Assembly: GCA_023333565.1 (NCBI GenBank)
Contig: JAJKFH010003108.1
Span: forward strand, 496,001-560,000
From: Puffinus mauretanicus
Lineage: Eukaryota > Chordata > Aves > Procellariiformes > Procellariidae
DNA length: 64,000 nt
Reading direction: 5' to 3'
In this document: piece by piece, positions 60,201-64,000 of the stretch
How the letters are laid out: each line of letters opens with the position of its first letter
Position numbering within the stretch: the stretch's first letter is position 1
Position numbers and translations under genes: made by a program
Notes under the pieces: model-generated
What the model was told of the DNA's origin: nothing
The model's database searches: none
Seen by the model: the letters and a program-made list of their open reading frames with translations, nothing else

Positions 60201-63200
60201 CTCCCACAGAACATGTGCATGGCAAAGATGAGCTAGAAATCCTAAATTTACAAGACATCCCACTGGGACTTAGTTGTGCTATAGATTTAACTAAAAGGAA
60301 ATCAGGCAGCCTAATCCTGAAGTAAAAAATACAGCTTGGTTCACATGAAATGTTGCAAATGCATTAAGTTACTTAAATAACTATCTTTTCAAATTCATTA
60401 ATGAAGTCTAGCCTAATTTTAATCAGTGAGATTTAAAAATGCTTTATTATGTGTTTTCAACGTAAATGTTTTATAGATATACATTAATCAGGAGAGTTCT
60501 CTACCTAACTGGAGACACTATATTCTGTCATTTTATGTTGTTCTAAGAATGATTATGAGCATAATATTAAACATTATAGACAAAATTCCTCCATGATAAC
60601 ACACCAGTCTGCATCGTATCACCAAGATAAGTAGGCTGAAGAATTTCTTGTCATATTCTACTTTGTGCAAGACCAGTCCAGAAAAGGGGAAAAATCACAT
60701 TGTTCCTACTTCTGTGTTTCTTATTGGATCTGCTGTTTCACTGGCATAAAAATTGGGTGATGCAGGAGAAATTTGAGACTATAAAGGCACTTAAGTGTTG
60801 GCATTTTAAACGACTCTGTTTTAAGTTTAGCACAATCCTGCTGTATGCCCTTGTTAGATGAAGTCAAACACCTACTCCCTCTCACACCTATGTCAATTGA
60901 AATAAAGAAGGTTTGTTCAAGTGGAGTAGTTGGTTCTAGGAAATGGAATTGTAATTTTAAAACAAAAGATCAAAAGCACTGTATATGCTAATGCTTTTTA
61001 CTGGTAGTTATTTTCTAAAGTAAATGAAAGCCTAGAATTGACCTAGCATTGCATGATACAGAAGATGATAATTCATAATAGCTAGTACATTAATTAACTT
61101 TTATAACAGATGTTCTATGAATTTGTTGAAATGTATGCTTTATTGTTTTGTAGCTCCCAGTGAGTCTGTTGAGTGATACAATTTTTTGTTGTAGCTAAAG
61201 CTTGTTTACTGCTACTAAAAATCTAGAGAATATTGGATTGTTTTATGTAGTCACTTCATTTTTATGGTTTGCAAAATACTAGCAAACTTAAACTGAAGTC
61301 AGTGAAGGAAGGCAGCACAGGATTTCAACAAGGGCATCTGTAAATAACAGTACAGATAACTTCATGCACAAACCATGAAAAATCATCTCTGGCCTGTTGT
61401 CAGCTACCCTTGTCAAAACTGTCAATAACAAGGCACCGAGCCTAAGTGCCAGCCAGTGCCTAACCGGAAAGGCTTACTTCAGATTGCACAGTTACAAAGA
61501 ACTATGAAGATACAAGGTAGATAATTGAAAACAGGTCTCTGATAAGAGTGCAAAAGACAAAGAAGTGGCCATATGTATCTTCTCATTGTTACAATCTGCA
61601 CTACCATGATCATCTTCTGAGATCCAATCTTCACAAAATCCACAAAGTAGAGTAGAATTGCAGGAATATAAGGCAATGGTGGAATGCCCACTGGACATCT
61701 TTATCTGGAACATAACATAGACATCCAAGAAAGAATAGTTTATCCAACTAGAAGCATTACTACCTGGAAGTTGTTTATTCCTTAATTGAAATGCTAGATT
61801 TTAGGAAAGCTTTCTGAAATGAATGGAAATAGACTGCTTAGCACCCTTTGAGGACCTGGGCTAGCGTGTTGACCTATGTGTTGGCTAATAAACCTTCAAG
61901 ATGCATCTTTTGACTGGGAACCAACTCCTAGGCTACTATGGTAAATGATGAGGGTTTTGACATGGTTATTTCTTCTAAAAAGCCTCATAAAGCAGTTAAA
62001 GGAAGTTTCACAAAAAACTTCAGCTTTTAATATTATCCTGAAAACATCAGAATTGCATCTGAAAGCAATTTATAATCTGTCACAAAACTCTGTTTTGACA
62101 TATGTTTTGTTAATTGAACTTCTGAGGATGTGCAATTCCAATGTGTCTGTTTAAGGAAGCAGTGTTGCTTACCTGTTTCATGTATTCACAGCTAAGCTAA
62201 ACTTTCATCTTTATTCTGCTCAGCATTGCCGTTTCTACTAAAACCTAATACATTATTCATAACTGCTTCTAATTTTGGCCTAACTTTGAACTAGAGATAA
62301 TTGGAATGTGTCCAATTGTCTTATATGTTCACACATCAAAGAGCATCAAGTCAGCAGTCAGCATTGTTCTTGTGGTATATGTATGTGCATGTTTTAAAGA
62401 GTGAGGAAATACTGTTTTGCTAATGATATTGGGACATTCCCCATTCTTCTTTCAAAAATAAATGATGATAAATTCATAATGATCTTATAGAAGGGGTGCC
62501 ATAGGTTATCATGTCTAATGCTGCAGATCTGGGTCTTAGGACAAAACTCCTTGGAGGCAACTGAACTCATCTAAGTCACTTCAGTAGGTTTTAGATAAAG
62601 CCCCAATTAAAGGTTGATTTTCAGTGTTACCTAATCACTCCTTTCCCTTTGGTGCTGCAAGACCATTATGCAGAAATCGTCAACACCTCCAGGTATCCTA
62701 GGTATCCTTTATTTGCTTTTCTTCTACTCATACCTGTTTCCTTCTTTCCCCCTCCAAACTCAACCCAAGTTCAGGTGAAACTGGTAAGGAGTGCAGTGAG
62801 AATCAGAAGATGCTTGCTGTTCAAGTAGTGGGATGTGCTGGGTAGTTTTATTGAGTACTGCTTGGGAGGATGCAGTGTGCAAGGTCCTGCTTTGCTGAAT
62901 TAGCCTTTGATGCACAGCAAGTTTATGGCTTGAAATGATACCTGTTTCCTAAGAAACTGAGAATGTAGTAAGAACATGGGTTCTCCTGCAGGAATAGGAG
63001 ATATGCTGAGTATCTGAGACTTTGATGAGGATGGGGAGAACAGGGTTTAGATCTGGGCTAAAGAGTGCTGCTTGAACTGCTTTGCATTGCAGCTGGTTTG
63101 ATCTGATCGCATCAAATGAAGGAAACTCGCAGATGCTCAAGTACATTAAGTGCCTAATTCCTGTTTGAAATTTTGCAAATATCCCATAATAACTACAGTT

Positions 63201-64000
63201 GTTTAAACCTTCATGCAACCTCACAAATGTAACAGTGCCTTTTTTCTCCGTGCAAGCTAGATGCAGTTACAAACAGCCTCTTACTAGCATACGCTTATAG
63301 GCATTTGCAGTGTATGAAATGATGAAAACTGTTTTTTGTGGATTAACATGTTAAGTACTAAAGCGCTTTACTGTATAATTTGCAATAAGCCATATTACTT
63401 TTTTCTACAATCACAAGTCACTATTTTCATTACTGAGCTAAATGGCCTCATCTTTTTTTATTACTGTTTTTCCTTATAATCCCTTCCTCTATATTGTGGT
63501 GATACACTTGACTTTCAAAGTCAGATTCTGCATGTATTTTCTGTTTTAAACACAGATACAAATTGTCTCATTAACATGCCTAGCAAGAGCAAAAAATTAA
63601 AGATTTTGCTAATGTTTTTTTAAAGTCTGGATATACTATCTCTGTCAAAGTGACTATTAATATTCTACACACCTAGAAGCTCCACTGAATCGAGATCATA
63701 GCACTCCAAATGTTACAGCACTGAAGTTACACCCAATCAAGACGCATAGGTAGTACTTAGATTTATCTTGAAGTTGCCTGTTCAGTTTCCTACCAAGATC
63801 TCTGCTCAGTTTAGAAGATAACCAAAGTTATAACAGACTGCAAATGGTTGATATCTCTTCCTTGGTAACAGATAAGAACTAGCAAAATACAGTTTGAACT
63901 GGATTCAGGCATCTGTCGACACCAGCAAGATTAGTACCTATAACTGAAACTCTCATCCCTTGCTTTATAAATAGATCACAGTTCTTTTCCGCACCTTTCA

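Larger units (their letters stand above)
51650..64000. other. Upstream region of RASGEF1A, no gene recognised
   Basis: More than 12 kb of AT-rich sequence with only short random open frames. I find no exon, tRNA or LTR. It is either the intergenic space beyond RASGEF1A or a first intron leading to a further upstream promoter. MIR-like traces and one Z-DNA-type tract are listed separately. The AT-rich stretch at 58140-58230 has local palindromes but no clear element. Confidence 0.5.

Noticed and set aside
1..64000. CRISPR arrays, operons, prophage or other prokaryotic systems
   Set aside because: There are no regularly spaced repeats or dense gene arrays. All evidence is for vertebrate nuclear DNA.

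Overview
This window is vertebrate nuclear DNA and almost certainly from a bird. It has short exons in long AT-rich introns, canonical GT-AG splice sites, CpG islands, a 5'-truncated CR1 LINE and a solo LTR of a type common in modern birds. There is no bacterial or phage organisation. The species cannot be named from the sequence alone.

Two protein-coding genes can be rebuilt exon by exon, and they face each other tail to tail. Positions 1-11,720 (+ strand) hold the last six coding exons and the 3' UTR of CSGALNACT2, a Golgi chondroitin N-acetylgalactosaminyltransferase. The first, large coding exon must lie upstream of the window. Positions 25,526-50,713 (- strand) hold what looks like all of RASGEF1A, a Ras/Rap guanine nucleotide exchange factor. 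Its twelve coding exons join in phase into a 475-residue protein, behind a probable 5' exon in a CpG island at about 50.3-51.05 kb. CSGALNACT2 and RASGEF1A are also neighbours at human 10q11, so this is conserved vertebrate microsynteny. The two genes share no pathway that I know of.

Layout: 1-2.1 kb CSGALNACT2 intron; 2.15-10.01 kb CSGALNACT2 exons, with a solo LTR at 6.98-7.57 kb in one intron; 10.0-11.7 kb 3' UTR; 11.9-12.7 kb CR1 fragment (antisense); 12.7-25.5 kb intergenic, with an orphan CpG island at 15.7-16.5 kb; 25.5-48.1 kb RASGEF1A coding exons; 48.1-50.7 kb its first intron; 50.3-51.6 kb CpG island promoter region with a full CRE palindrome; 51.7-64 kb no gene recognised, with MIR-like SINE traces, an alternating purine-pyrimidine tract and simple repeats.

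I found no sign of a wholly new system. The points most worth a second look are the orphan CpG island, a possible alternative RASGEF1A N-terminus, the LTR carrying its own CRE/TATA promoter antisense to CSGALNACT2, the tiny last coding exon of RASGEF1A behind a 22-nt poly-T tract, and several small precise tandem duplications.
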